Below, piece after piece: positions 51,957-60,922 of a stretch of 64,000 nt of DNA (positions are counted from its first letter, which is position 1; each line of letters opens with the position of its first letter). Under the pieces are notes generated by a model. It was not told where the DNA came from and did no database searches. It saw nothing but the letters and a program-made list of their open reading frames with translations. The DNA is from Actinoplanes sp. TBRC 11911 (GTDB lineage: Bacteria; Actinomycetota; Actinomycetes; Mycobacteriales; Micromonosporaceae). The position numbers were made by a program, and so were the translations under genes. Location of the stretch: assembly GCF_012933445.1 (NCBI RefSeq), contig NZ_JABBNC010000004.1:1-64000 (forward strand), read 5' to 3'.

Positions 51957-53278
51957 GGCGCAACACCGTCCAAGGTAGACATCGTTGACATGTGGTGGAG
52001 AAGCCCGTGAGCGGCCGTCTCGCCGCTGCGCACCGCGCCCTCCATGGTCGCGGGCCACCCGGTGTCGGTCCACGCGCCCGCCAGCCAGAGCCCGGGCAGC
52101 GCGGTGGCCGCCGGCGGCCGCAGTTTCGCGGTGCCGGGCGCGGAGCGGAACGTGGCGTGCCGCTCCCGGGTGACGAAGAAGTCGCGCACCTCGGCGCCGC
52201 GCGCGGCCGGCAGCAAGGCTTCCAGCGCGGGCAGCATCCGCTCGCGCAGGTCGGCGACCGGGACGTCGATGAGCTGGTCGGCGGCCGACAGCGACACCGC
52301 GATGTACTGCCCCTCGGTCAGCCCGGAGTGCGAGGTGCGGTCGAACACCCACTGCAGCGGCGAGTCGATGGTGGCCACGAACGGTTCGTCGAGCACCCGG
52401 CGGTCGTAGACGACGTGCACGTTGACGATCGGGGAGGTGCCGAGCTCGCCGCCGGCCGGCACGACGCCCTCCGGGAGCAGCTTCGCCGCCACGTCCGGCG
52501 GCACGGCGGAGACCACCTGGTCGAACCGCTGGCCGTCGACGTCCCAGCCGGTGCCGGCCGGGCGGACCGCGGTCACCTTGGCCGAGGTGTGCACCGTCAC
52601 GCCCAGGCCGGACAGCACACGCTGCGACGCCGTACCGTGCAATTCGCCCAGCGGAACCAGCGACCAGCCGATGTCGGCCGCGTCGGAGTCGGTCAGCAGG
52701 CCGGTCTGGAAGACCTTGGCCGCCAGGGCCAGCGACGCCTCGTCGGCTCGCGCGTTGAGGGTGGCGATGCCGACCAGGTCCCACATCGTCTCGATGGCCC
52801 GGCGGCTCTGGCCGTGTGCGGCCAGCCAGGAACCGAAGCTCTGCTCGTCGGTGGCCGGCGCGGTCAGCTTCACCCGGCGCAGCGCCAGGGCGGCGGTGCC
52901 GAAGCGCAGCCGCTCGAGCACGGTGAGCGGCGTGTAGCCGAGCACCGAGCGGGCCAGGTGAAGCGGCGCGGGCAACGGGTCGCCGCGCAGCCACACCGGA
53001 TCCTGTCCGGGCGAGACGATCGGGATGGCCAGCTTCGGTTGCAGGTACACGCTGCCGGTGACGCCGAGCCGGTCCAGCAGGCCCAGGTACGCCGTGCAGC
53101 AGCGCAGGAAGACGTGCTGCCCGTTGTCGATGTCCAGGTCGCCGCGCTTGAACGAGTGGGTGAGCCCACCGAGCTTCGGCCTGCCCTCGAACAGGGTGAC
53201 CCGGGCGCCGCCGTCCGCGGCGCGCACGGCCGCGGCGATGCCGGCCAGGCCCCCGCCGATCACGGCAACGTTCGTCAC
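51953..53278 (-). CDS. hpnE: Squalene-associated FAD-dependent desaturase HpnE
   Basis: A 441-aa amine-oxidase-fold flavoprotein: VAVIGGGLAGIAAAVRAADGGARVTLFE, GGLTHSF, NGQHVFLRCCTAYLGLLDRLG and the C-terminal GLWLAGAWTDTGWPATMEGAVRSG. HpnE reduces hydroxysqualene, made by HpnC, to squalene. Start GTG at 53278 overlaps hpnD by 4 nt. It sits in the standard hpnCDE order. Confidence 0.92.
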   Translation of the reverse strand: MTNVAVIGGGLAGIAAAVRAADGGARVTLFEGRPKLGGLTHSFKRGDLDIDNGQHVFLRCCTAYLGLLDRLGVTGSVYLQPKLAIPIVSPGQDPVWLRGDPLPAPLHLARSVLGYTPLTVLERLRFGTAALALRRVKLTAPATDEQSFGSWLAAHGQSRRAIETMWDLVGIATLNARADEASLALAAKVFQTGLLTDSDAADIGWSLVPLGELHGTASQRVLSGLGVTVHTSAKVTAVRPAGTGWDVDGQRFDQVVSAVPPDVAAKLLPEGVVPAGGELGTSPIVNVHVVYDRRVLDEPFVATIDSPLQWVFDRTSHSGLTEGQYIAVSLSAADQLIDVPVADLRERMLPALEALLPAARGAEVRDFFVTRERHATFRSAPGTAKLRPPAATALPGLWLAGAWTDTGWPATMEGAVRSGETAAHGLLHHMSTMSTLDGVAP

Positions 53279-54138
53279 GAGGCCCTCCCGGTGAGCGAGC
53301 GCAGGGCTACGCCGATCTTCTCCCGGCCGGTGAGCGAGAGCCGCTGGGTGAAGACCAGGCTCGGCTGGTCGTCGATGCGGTTCAGCAGCTGGCGGTAGAT
53401 GCCCGCCATGGCCAGGCAGGAGGCCTTGCTGCGCCAGTCCAGCAGCGGGGCCAGGCGCAGGCCGTCGCGATACCAGCGGCGGTTGCGTTCGCCCGCGAAG
53501 TGGATCAGCGCGCTCAGCCCGCCGCCGGCGTCGACCAGCGCGCCGTGCTCGTCCAGCTTGAGGTCGACCCCGAACCGGTCCAGGTCCTCTTGCGGCAGGT
53601 AGACCCGGCCGCCGTTCATCAGGTCCTCGCGGATGTCACGCAGGATGTTCGTCTGCTGCAGCGCGATCCCCAGTTGGTCGGCGTAGCGCGCGGCCTCCGG
53701 GTGCGGTTTGCTGCCGAAGACGGCCAGACAGACTCGGCCGACCGCCCCGGCCACACATCGGCAGTAGGTGACCAGCTCGTCGAACGTCTCGTAGCGGCGG
53801 CCGGTGACGTCCATCTCGACGCCGTCGATCAGCTCGTCGAACGCGCCCAGCGGGATCGGGTAGCGCCGGGCCGCGTCGGCCACCGCGACCAGGACCGGAT
53901 CGGTGCTGGTATCGAGCGCGGCCAGCTCGCCGCGCAGCGCCCGCAGCGCGCTCACCTTGTCCTCGACCGGCAGGTCGCCGTCGCCGATGTCGTCCATCCG
54001 GCGGGCCAGCGCGTAGACGGCGCACAGCACGGCCCGTTTGTCCTCGGGAAGCAGCCGGATCCCGTAGTAGAAGTTCTTCGCCTCCGTCTTGGTGATCTCC
54101 TCGGTCGCGGCGTACGCCTCGGCGAGTGTGTTGGTCAT
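53275..54138 (-). CDS. hpnD: Presqualene diphosphate synthase HpnD
   Basis: A 287-aa squalene/phytoene-synthase-fold enzyme. The two Asp-rich motifs are [10 protein letters not shown] (residues about 47-56) and [21 protein letters not shown]-like sequence near 160 (here with GGRVYLP). Together with [15 protein letters not shown] they bind two farnesyl diphosphates through magnesium. HpnD joins two FPP into presqualene diphosphate, the first step of the three-enzyme bacterial squalene route. It overlaps hpnC and hpnE by 4 nt each. Confidence 0.93.
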   Translation of the reverse strand: [287 protein letters not shown]

Positions 54139-55007
54139 CGGGCTACCTCCGCGATGAGATGCCGCAGCACGTCGCGCTTGCTCGGTTTCGGCGTGCGCGC
54201 GAGCACGTCGTAGTCGCAGCGCCGGAGCGCGTCGACCGTGGCGAGACCGCCGGCCAGGAAGCCGCCCACCGACAGCCGGGCCCAGCCGCGCAGGCTCTTC
54301 ACCAGCGGCGCCCCTTCGCGCAGGAGCGACTCGGCTCGATCGGTCTCAAAAGCCAGAAGCTTGCGTACGGCGTCCGGCGTGCTCGATTTGTCCAGGTCAG
54401 CCGGGGTGACCCCGAATCGGGCCAGGTCCTCGGCGGGCAGGTAGACGCGGCCGTTACGCCGGTCCTCGGCCACGTCCTGCCAGTGCTCGACGAGCTGCAG
54501 TGCCGTGCAAATAGCGTCAGACCATGCCACTCGGGCCTGCGTCGTGACGGAAAACACATCGAGAACTATTCGGCCGACCGGGTCGGCCGAGAGGGTGCAG
54601 TACGCGCGTAGGTCGTCGAAGGTTCGGTAGCTCTTCACCCGTTGGTCCTGACGGTTCGCCTCGACCAGTCGAAGGAACGGCTCGGCGGGCAGTTGACAGT
54701 CCCGGACAGTGCCGGCCAGACGCACCAGAACGGGCGTTGAAGGCCTGCGTCCGGCCCAGATAAGGTTCAAGTCGGTGGCAAACGCATCAAGGTTCGCCAG
54801 TCGGTCACCGAGGGACTCATCACCCAGGTCGTCGACCGTCCTGGCGAAGCCGTACACCGCCTCCAGATGCTCGCGATGACGCCGCGGCAGCACGCGCAGC
54901 GCAACCGGAAAGTTCTCCGCATGCTGTCTGTCCTTTATGGTCACCGGCGGAACAATGACCCCCCTTACTTCCCCCACCCCTTGATGCTGCTCTGCGGGAG
55001 GGGCCAT
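54135..55007 (-). CDS. hpnC: Hydroxysqualene synthase HpnC
   Basis: A 290-aa squalene-synthase-fold protein. It has AENFPVALRVLPRRHREHLEAVYGFARTVDDLGDE (first motif) and LVEHWQDVAEDRRNGRVYLP (second motif). HpnC converts presqualene diphosphate to hydroxysqualene. The first 20 residues (to about VGEVRGVIVPPVT) are unconserved, so an internal GTG start near 54977 is possible. It is the first gene of the hopanoid operon and is divergent from the PucR-like regulator with about 70 bp between starts. Confidence 0.92.
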   Translation of the reverse strand: MAPPAEQHQGVGEVRGVIVPPVTIKDRQHAENFPVALRVLPRRHREHLEAVYGFARTVDDLGDESLGDRLANLDAFATDLNLIWAGRRPSTPVLVRLAGTVRDCQLPAEPFLRLVEANRQDQRVKSYRTFDDLRAYCTLSADPVGRIVLDVFSVTTQARVAWSDAICTALQLVEHWQDVAEDRRNGRVYLPAEDLARFGVTPADLDKSSTPDAVRKLLAFETDRAESLLREGAPLVKSLRGWARLSVGGFLAGGLATVDALRRCDYDVLARTPKPSKRDVLRHLIAEVAR

Positions 55008-55078
55008 GATCTGCGCAGTTAGAGGTGGTTATTGCGCGGCTTTTTGTCACGTACGCACAAAACCCCGGTAGGTAGTGG

Positions 55079-56410
55079 ATGCGTTCATCTGAATCCGTCG
55101 ACGACGGCAAGGAACCGTTCGGCTGGCCTGGGCGAAGCCCTGAGCTGGACGCGTACCTCGACCGGATCGGCCAGGAACCCAAGCTGCACGAGATGCTGCC
55201 GGTGCTGTTCCGGCGGCTCCCGGAGATGCTCGACGAGGTCCGGGTCATGCTCGCCAACAGCTGGCCGGACTATGCCGAATTCCTGGCGCAGGAGCAGGCC
55301 GAGGTCACCGGCGCGGCCGAGGCGTTCATGCTCTGGCTGATCGACACGGCCGAGCACGGCGGCGCCGAGAGCCTGCGCGAGCGGCCGGTCGGCAACCAGC
55401 TCGAGCTGTTCGAGGAGATCGGCCGGGTGCAGTGGCGGGAGGGCCGGGAGGTCTCCACGCTGCTGTCCGCGTACCAGGTCGGCGCCCGGGTGGCCTGGCG
55501 CTACGTCTCCGGTGCCGCGCTGGAGACCGGCGTGGAACCGGACACCCTGGCCGCCTTGGCCGAAGCGGTGTTCGCCTTCGTCGACCAGCTCTCCTCGGCG
55601 TCGGCCCGCGGTTACGTGATGGAACAGTCACTGAACGTGGCCGAGCGGGAGCTGCTGCGCGACGAACTGGTCGAGCTGCTGCTCTCCGACCGCTCGGACA
55701 GCACCGCCGTGCGGGCCGCCGCGATCCGGGCCGGCTGGACCCTGCCGCGCGAGGCCGCGGTGATCCTGCTGGCGGTCAGCAGTGCGATGGGTCACGAGGT
55801 GCTCAACCGGCTGGACAGCTCGTGCCTGATCATCCACCGGCGGGCGTTGCTGGGTGCGATCGTGCCGGACCCGGTGCGGCCGGGCCGCCGGCAGCGGCTG
55901 AGCACCGCGCTGGCCGGGACCGGCGCGGTGGTCGGGCATCCGGTGCCGTTGGAGCAGTTGCCGGTCAGCGTCCAGTTCGCCGAGCTGACCGCACGTCTGA
56001 GAGCCGGCGGCATCCTCACCGACGACCCGGTGTTCGTCGAGGACCACCTGGACGCGCTGATCGTGCACCGCGACGCCAAGCTGCTCGAGGCGCTGCGCGA
56101 ACAGGCCCTCGCGCCGCTGGCGAGGCTCGCCCCGACCACCCGCGAACGCCTGAGCGAGACGCTGGGCGCCTGGTTAAGGCACATGGGCGACCGGCAGGCG
56201 GTGGCCGCCGAGCTGCACATCCACCCGCAGACCGTGCGCTACCGGATGAGCCAGCTGCACGCCGCGTTCGGCCGGTCGCTGGACGACCCGGCCACCCGCA
56301 CCCGGCTCACGCTCGCGCTGGCCTGGGGCACCGCGGCCGAGCCGAACCTGCAGGCGCCGGAGTCAGACGGCACCCCGCCCCCGCAGGGCCGCCGGCGCAA
56401 GGCGGTCTGA
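55079..56410 (+). CDS. PucR-family transcriptional regulator
   Basis: A 443-aa protein. The N-terminal half is helical and resembles RsbR-like sensor domains (VTGAAEAFMLWLIDTAEHGG, EIGRVQWREGREVSTLLSAYQVGARVAWR). A GGDEF-like PucR middle follows, and the C-terminal HTH is MGDRQAVAAELHIHPQTVRYRMSQLHAAFGRSL, matching the PucR/CdaR DNA-binding domain. It is divergent from the hopanoid operon and so a good candidate to control it, an inference from position. Its last 48 nt overlap the convergent PAP2-acyltransferase gene. Confidence 0.82.
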   Translation: MRSSESVDDGKEPFGWPGRSPELDAYLDRIGQEPKLHEMLPVLFRRLPEMLDEVRVMLANSWPDYAEFLAQEQAEVTGAAEAFMLWLIDTAEHGGAESLRERPVGNQLELFEEIGRVQWREGREVSTLLSAYQVGARVAWRYVSGAALETGVEPDTLAALAEAVFAFVDQLSSASARGYVMEQSLNVAERELLRDELVELLLSDRSDSTAVRAAAIRAGWTLPREAAVILLAVSSAMGHEVLNRLDSSCLIIHRRALLGAIVPDPVRPGRRQRLSTALAGTGAVVGHPVPLEQLPVSVQFAELTARLRAGGILTDDPVFVEDHLDALIVHRDAKLLEALREQALAPLARLAPTTRERLSETLGAWLRHMGDRQAVAAELHIHPQTVRYRMSQLHAAFGRSLDDPATRTRLTLALAWGTAAEPNLQAPESDGTPPPQGRRRKAV

Positions 56411-58393
56411 ACCGCTCGCCCACAGCTCGTCGTAGACGATCCGCATCGCGGCGGCCAGCGTCTCCGCGTCCTCGACCAGCGCGGGGTCGACGGCCACGCC
56501 GACCGACAGCCAGCCGTCCCAGCCCAGCGCGCCGACCGCGATCGGCACCCGCGGGGCGAGCGGCAGGATCGGGTACGCGTGGGTGAGCGGGGCACCGGCC
56601 ATGCTGAGCGTTTTGTCCGGTCCGGGCATGTTGGAGACGATCGCCTGGAACACCCCGCCGCCGTAGACGGTCCTCGCGAACCACGCGTGCCCGGGCACCG
56701 GCAGCACCGTACCGGCCGCCCGCATCGCGAAGTTCGAGGCCAGCGTGCGGGACCCGCTGTAGAGCGAGCGGCTGCGCTGGTGGATCTCGGCCAGCCGGGC
56801 CAGCTCGCCGCCGTCCATCGGGCCGAGCGGCACCTCGGTCATCACGGCGGCGGTCAGGTTGCCCTCGGCGGCCGCGTCCGGCGGCCGGACCATCAGCGGG
56901 ACGGACACCCGTAGCAGCCCGTGCGGGGCCTCCGGCGCGGCGATGCTCAGCCCCCCGGCGACCATGGTCATCAGGATGTCGCTGAGCTTGACGTGCTCGC
57001 GCCGGGCCAGCTTGCGCGCCTCGACGAGCGGAATGTCGACGGTGGTGAACCCGCGGGCCGAGGCGTTGCCGGTGGGCAGCTTCACCTTCGGGAAGCCGTC
57101 GGTGGCCAGTTGCGCGATGCCGACCGTGGTCGCGGCCGCGCGCCGCAACCCCGAGGGCACCCGCTGCGGTGGGAGGCGGGGCGTGTAACGCGGCGAGAGG
57201 ATGTTCAGCGACTGCGTCACCGTACCGACACCGTCGGCGATCACGTGGTGCACCAGGAACAGGCCGGCCGCCCGGTTGCTCTCCACGCCGTGCGCGACCA
57301 CGAAGCGCCACATCGGACGATCTCGCGGGAACGGCTCGCCGGCGATCTCGGCCACCAGCTCGTGCAGCGCGCGGAAGCCGCCGGGGGTGCCGTCCGGGCG
57401 GGTCAGGTCGTAGAGCGGAACGTGCCAGTCCCAGTCGATCTCGTCCCGGTTGACCTCGACCCAGCGCGGCCGGCGCCAGCGGCCGCGGAACTCGAGCCGC
57501 TGATGGAATCGGGGCAAATTGTCCAGTTGGTCCCGGATGGTGGTGACCACGTCCTCGTGCGCGTAGTCGCTCTTCGAGGTGTCCAGGATGATCAGGCCAC
57601 CCACGTGCTGCGCGGCCACCGGCGACTCGACGTACAGGAAGAACGCGTCCGGGGCGGGCACCTCGTCCGGATCTCGGGTGATCAGCTTGGCGACCAGCGC
57701 GCCGACCAGCACCACGACCACGGCACCGACCGCGTCGAGCAGGTAGTGGTTCGCGGTCGCCATGATCACGAACAGGGTCACCGCCACGTGCACCAGAGAG
57801 ATTCCCTGCACCGTACGCGTGTGCTTGATCTGGGCCAGCGCCACGCTCACCCAGAGCGCCCACGCGATGTGCAGCGACGGCATGGCGGCCAGCTGATTGG
57901 CGTGCGTGACCAGCGGCGAACCCCACGACCCCCAGGTGCGCCCGTCGGCGACCGTGTCGACGAAGCCCGCCTCGGCGAGGAAGCGGGGCGGCGCCATCGG
58001 GTAGAGCCAGAAGGTCGCGATGGCGAGCACGTTCATCACGACGAACGAGTTACGCATCTCGCGATATCGGTCGGGCCGCCGCAAATACAGCCACACCAGG
58101 GCAAGGGCGGCGGACAGGAGATACGTCGTGGCGTACTCGTAATTGGCCAGCGTGCGCAGGAGATCATGCGGCGCCAGCCATCGGTTGAGCGCCGGCTCGA
58201 TGTCGATGTGCAGCCAGCGTTCGAGTTCGAAGATGTCCCTGCTGTGGCGGTCTGCGGCGCTCTCTCGGGCCGGGCTGTGCAGCGCTTCGACGAGGCTGTA
58301 CAACGCGAAGATCGCGAGGCCGATCAGTAGCTCACGCCAGGGGGAGAGACGCGCCCAGTGGGCGGCACGAGTGTCGGACTTCCCCAAGGTCAC
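56363..58393 (-). CDS. PAP2 phosphatase-WS/DGAT acyltransferase fusion
   Basis: A 676-aa bifunctional protein. Residues 1-235 form a membrane PAP2_3-type phosphatase with about six helices; PSLHIAW (172-178) and ANHYLLD (214-220) hold the catalytic histidines. Residues about 245-660 form a wax-ester-synthase/diacylglycerol acyltransferase, with HHVIADG (382-388) as the HHxxxDG active site and later NLTAAVMTEVPLG and VSNMPGPDKTLSMAG. Together they could turn phosphatidate into diacylglycerol and then triacylglycerol, or make wax esters. Both catalytic motifs look intact. Substrates are inferred. Confidence 0.87.
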   Translation of the reverse strand: MTLGKSDTRAAHWARLSPWRELLIGLAIFALYSLVEALHSPARESAADRHSRDIFELERWLHIDIEPALNRWLAPHDLLRTLANYEYATTYLLSAALALVWLYLRRPDRYREMRNSFVVMNVLAIATFWLYPMAPPRFLAEAGFVDTVADGRTWGSWGSPLVTHANQLAAMPSLHIAWALWVSVALAQIKHTRTVQGISLVHVAVTLFVIMATANHYLLDAVGAVVVVLVGALVAKLITRDPDEVPAPDAFFLYVESPVAAQHVGGLIILDTSKSDYAHEDVVTTIRDQLDNLPRFHQRLEFRGRWRRPRWVEVNRDEIDWDWHVPLYDLTRPDGTPGGFRALHELVAEIAGEPFPRDRPMWRFVVAHGVESNRAAGLFLVHHVIADGVGTVTQSLNILSPRYTPRLPPQRVPSGLRRAAATTVGIAQLATDGFPKVKLPTGNASARGFTTVDIPLVEARKLARREHVKLSDILMTMVAGGLSIAAPEAPHGLLRVSVPLMVRPPDAAAEGNLTAAVMTEVPLGPMDGGELARLAEIHQRSRSLYSGSRTLASNFAMRAAGTVLPVPGHAWFARTVYGGGVFQAIVSNMPGPDKTLSMAGAPLTHAYPILPLAPRVPIAVGALGWDGWLSVGVAVDPALVEDAETLAAAMRIVYDELWASGSDRLAPAALRGRGAV

Positions 58394-58468
58394 TTACGAC
58401 TTTTAACATTTATCGTCGTAAAGAGCGAGGGTTAGACCGGTCACTGCCCGTCGTCGCATGGGCACAAT

Positions 58469-59152
58469 TCAGGCGGCGGTGGGCCGCAGGCGCAACGTGA
58501 TGCCCTCCATGCGGCGCAGCGCGCGGATGCCCCACGCGGCGCAGACGAAGATCGTCAGGGCGGTCAGCAGCCCGCTGAACACGCCGCGCGACAGCAGCCC
58601 GAAGTCGAGGCTGAAATGCAGCAGGCCCAGGGTCATCGCGGCGTCGATCACGCGGGAGACGCCCCAGACGATGGCCACCTGCGTGAACAGCCGGCGCACG
58701 CCCTTGTGGTGGAACAACTGCTGCGGCAGCGTCACGAAATCGCGCGCCAGGCGGATGGTGACCGGCCGGCCGATCGCCGCGCTGCCCAGGAACAGCAACG
58801 CCATGAAGATCGAGCCGACGACGGGTTGCAGCACGTAGACCAGGGCGCTGGACATCACCAACGCGAGCACCGCCCGGCCGCACAGCATGCCGGCACAGAG
58901 CAGCAGGGTGCCGGGCATGTGCTGGCCGAGCAGCCGGCGGACACCGAGCGTGAGACCGCACCACCCGATCACCGACACCATGCCCCAGAACAGCCCGGCC
59001 GTGTGCAGCAGCACGAACAGCAGCAGGGTGGGCACGGCAACCGTCTCGACGAACATGCGAGCGCCGCGGATGAGCTGCGGACGTAGCTTACCGAGCTCGA
59101 TCACGATCTCGTGTACGTGCGCGAGGTGCATGTCTTTCACGTCAGTAGTCAT
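58469..59152 (-). CDS. VC0807-like integral membrane protein, hypothetical
   Basis: A 227-aa protein with about six membrane helices (TVAVPTLLLFVLLHTAGLFWGMVSVI, VLALVMSSALVYVLQPVVGSIFMALLFLG and others). The segment YVLQPVVGSIFMALLFLGSAAIGRPVTIRLARDFVTLP resembles a family of septation-/VC0807-like membrane proteins with no defined role. Its ATG at 59152 overlaps the next gene on the same strand by 4 nt (ATGA), so the two are translationally coupled. Confidence 0.65.
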   Translation of the reverse strand: MTTDVKDMHLAHVHEIVIELGKLRPQLIRGARMFVETVAVPTLLLFVLLHTAGLFWGMVSVIGWCGLTLGVRRLLGQHMPGTLLLCAGMLCGRAVLALVMSSALVYVLQPVVGSIFMALLFLGSAAIGRPVTIRLARDFVTLPQQLFHHKGVRRLFTQVAIVWGVSRVIDAAMTLGLLHFSLDFGLLSRGVFSGLLTALTIFVCAAWGIRALRRMEGITLRLRPTAA

Positions 59153-60141
59153 CCAGAGTCCGGTGTCGAAGTCGGGTTCGTACTTACCTGTTCCCCAGTA
59201 CGTTGCGTAGGTAACTGCGGTTCAGATTCTCGTGCGAAAACTTCTTCGGCAACATCAGTCTTGCGTACCGTTGGCGACCGCGACAAAGCTGCGACGCCAA
59301 CAATGAGCAGCGCGCCCGAGACGGCCAGTGCCGCCAAGGCTCCGGCGCTGGTCGGCGGCTTGACGCGGAAGGCTAGCACCCCCAGCAGGTAACTTGCCAA
59401 AGGGTTCGTGATCGTCATGGCGGCCACCGCGGCCGACAATGATCCAGTAGCGAATGCGCCCTGCTCCAATATCAACCCGGTCATCGTCGACAGTGCGAGA
59501 CAGTAACCGGGCCAATCGATAGCGGTCGCCAGGACGCCGCGATGCAAAAGATCATCAGTAGTGAGCAAGATGAGTACGGCACTGATCGCGAAACAAATAC
59601 CCGCGGCTATCGACACGAGCGTGGCGTGCCACAGCGACCGGCGACCGGCGGCCGCCGTCACCAGCAGGAAGACCAGGCCCGCGGCGATCACCATGGCCAG
59701 CAGGATCCGGTAGCGATGCGGCTCGCCACCGACCGGCGCCACCTCGCGAACCGCGACGAAGACCGCCACCCCGGCGCTGATCGTGATGACACCGAACCAC
59801 TCGATGAAGACCGGCCAGCGCCGGGCCCACGCGGTGGACAACGGCATCGCGAACAGCAACTGGGTGACCAGCAGCGGCTGTACCAGCGCGACCGAGCCGA
59901 AGTGCAGTGCCACCGCCTGCACCAGGAAGCCGAGCAGGTTGGTGACCCAGCCGAGCAGCCACAACGGACGCCGGACGAGCCGGCGGACCAGGTCGTATAA
60001 CGGGCGAACGAGGGATTTGCTGAACAACTCGTCCGCGATGTTGTCAGCCTTCGCCGTCCTCTGCGCGACGTGCTGCTGCAACGCCGCGGAGGCCGCGAAC
60101 AGGAATCCGGCGAACAGGCCGAATGCCACGGCTAGGTACAA
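59149..60141 (-). CDS. DMT-superfamily transporter (EamA-like)
   Basis: A 330-aa polytopic protein with nine to ten helices in two related halves, as in drug/metabolite transporters. The first half has LWLLGWVTNLLGFLVQAVALHFGSVALVQPLLVTQLLFAMPL, typical of actinobacterial DMT proteins once annotated as putative membrane transporters. The C-terminal tail is hydrophilic. Substrate unknown. Its stop overlaps the downstream membrane gene start. Confidence 0.8.
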   Translation of the reverse strand: MYLAVAFGLFAGFLFAASAALQQHVAQRTAKADNIADELFSKSLVRPLYDLVRRLVRRPLWLLGWVTNLLGFLVQAVALHFGSVALVQPLLVTQLLFAMPLSTAWARRWPVFIEWFGVITISAGVAVFVAVREVAPVGGEPHRYRILLAMVIAAGLVFLLVTAAAGRRSLWHATLVSIAAGICFAISAVLILLTTDDLLHRGVLATAIDWPGYCLALSTMTGLILEQGAFATGSLSAAVAAMTITNPLASYLLGVLAFRVKPPTSAGALAALAVSGALLIVGVAALSRSPTVRKTDVAEEVFARESEPQLPTQRTGEQVSTNPTSTPDSG

Positions 60142-60163
60142 AGCGAGACACCCCGTCTATTGG

Positions 60164-60913
60164 TCAGCCCGGGCCGTTACCGAACCTTGCTCCGAGCCGA
60201 CGGTACATACCCGGCAGCGTTCCGCGCACGGCGACGGGCAAGCGCAACCATCCCGGCAAATACGCCTCCGCGCCGCCTCGCCGGATCATCGCGACGATCC
60301 GGTCGGCCACTCGTTCTGGCTGGATGGGACGCGGGCTTTTTCGATCGTACGGCGCTCCCCGTCGATCGAAGTACGAGGTGTTGACCACACCGGGGATGAC
60401 CACGCCGACCCGTAACGGGCTGCCGTGCAGTTCGAAACGCAGGCTCTCGGCGAACGCGTCCAGCCCCGACTTGGTGGCCGAGTAGACCGCTTCGCCGGCC
60501 ACGCCCATCTTGCCGGCGATCGACGACACGTAGATCAGGTAGCCGGGGCGGTCCGTCATGGCCGGCACCAGCACACGGGTCAGCTCGATGGGCGCGGCCA
60601 GGTTGACCGCGAGGAGAGTTTCCGCAGCGTGCGGCGGCATTTCGGCGAACGGGCCGGCCCAGCCGAGGCCGGCGTTGGCGACCACGATGTCGACCCGGCC
60701 GGCGGCGGCCAGCGCGGCCTCGGCGAGGCGCGCGCCGGCCCCCGGCTCGGCCAGATCGGCGATCAGCGGCGTGGCGTCGAGCTCGGCCAGGGCCGCGGCG
60801 TCCCGTCCGTGGGCCAGCACTTTCGCGCCGCCCGCGGCGAGCCGCCGGGCCACTTCCCGGCCGATTCCGGAGGACGCTCCGGTGACCAGCGCCACGCTCC
60901 CATCGATCCGCAC
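60164..60913 (-). CDS. Short-chain dehydrogenase/reductase
   Basis: A 249-aa classical SDR: VALVTGASSGIGREVARRLAAGGAKVL (TGxxxGxG), IVVANAGLGW (NAG), SSIAG with the catalytic serine and YSATKSG (YxxxK). It uses NAD(P)H to reduce or oxidise an unknown lipid or alcohol. It is followed by a second SDR 9 bp upstream on the same strand, suggesting a shared operon with the acyl-CoA enzymes. Confidence 0.87.
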   Translation of the reverse strand: MRIDGSVALVTGASSGIGREVARRLAAGGAKVLAHGRDAAALAELDATPLIADLAEPGAGARLAEAALAAAGRVDIVVANAGLGWAGPFAEMPPHAAETLLAVNLAAPIELTRVLVPAMTDRPGYLIYVSSIAGKMGVAGEAVYSATKSGLDAFAESLRFELHGSPLRVGVVIPGVVNTSYFDRRGAPYDRKSPRPIQPERVADRIVAMIRRGGAEAYLPGWLRLPVAVRGTLPGMYRRLGARFGNGPG

Positions 60914-60922
60914 GCGATCACT

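Noticed and set aside
50979..52994. A 671-residue extended prenyl synthase
   Set aside because: Its first half is the shadow of hpnE; the real start is the ATG at 51956.
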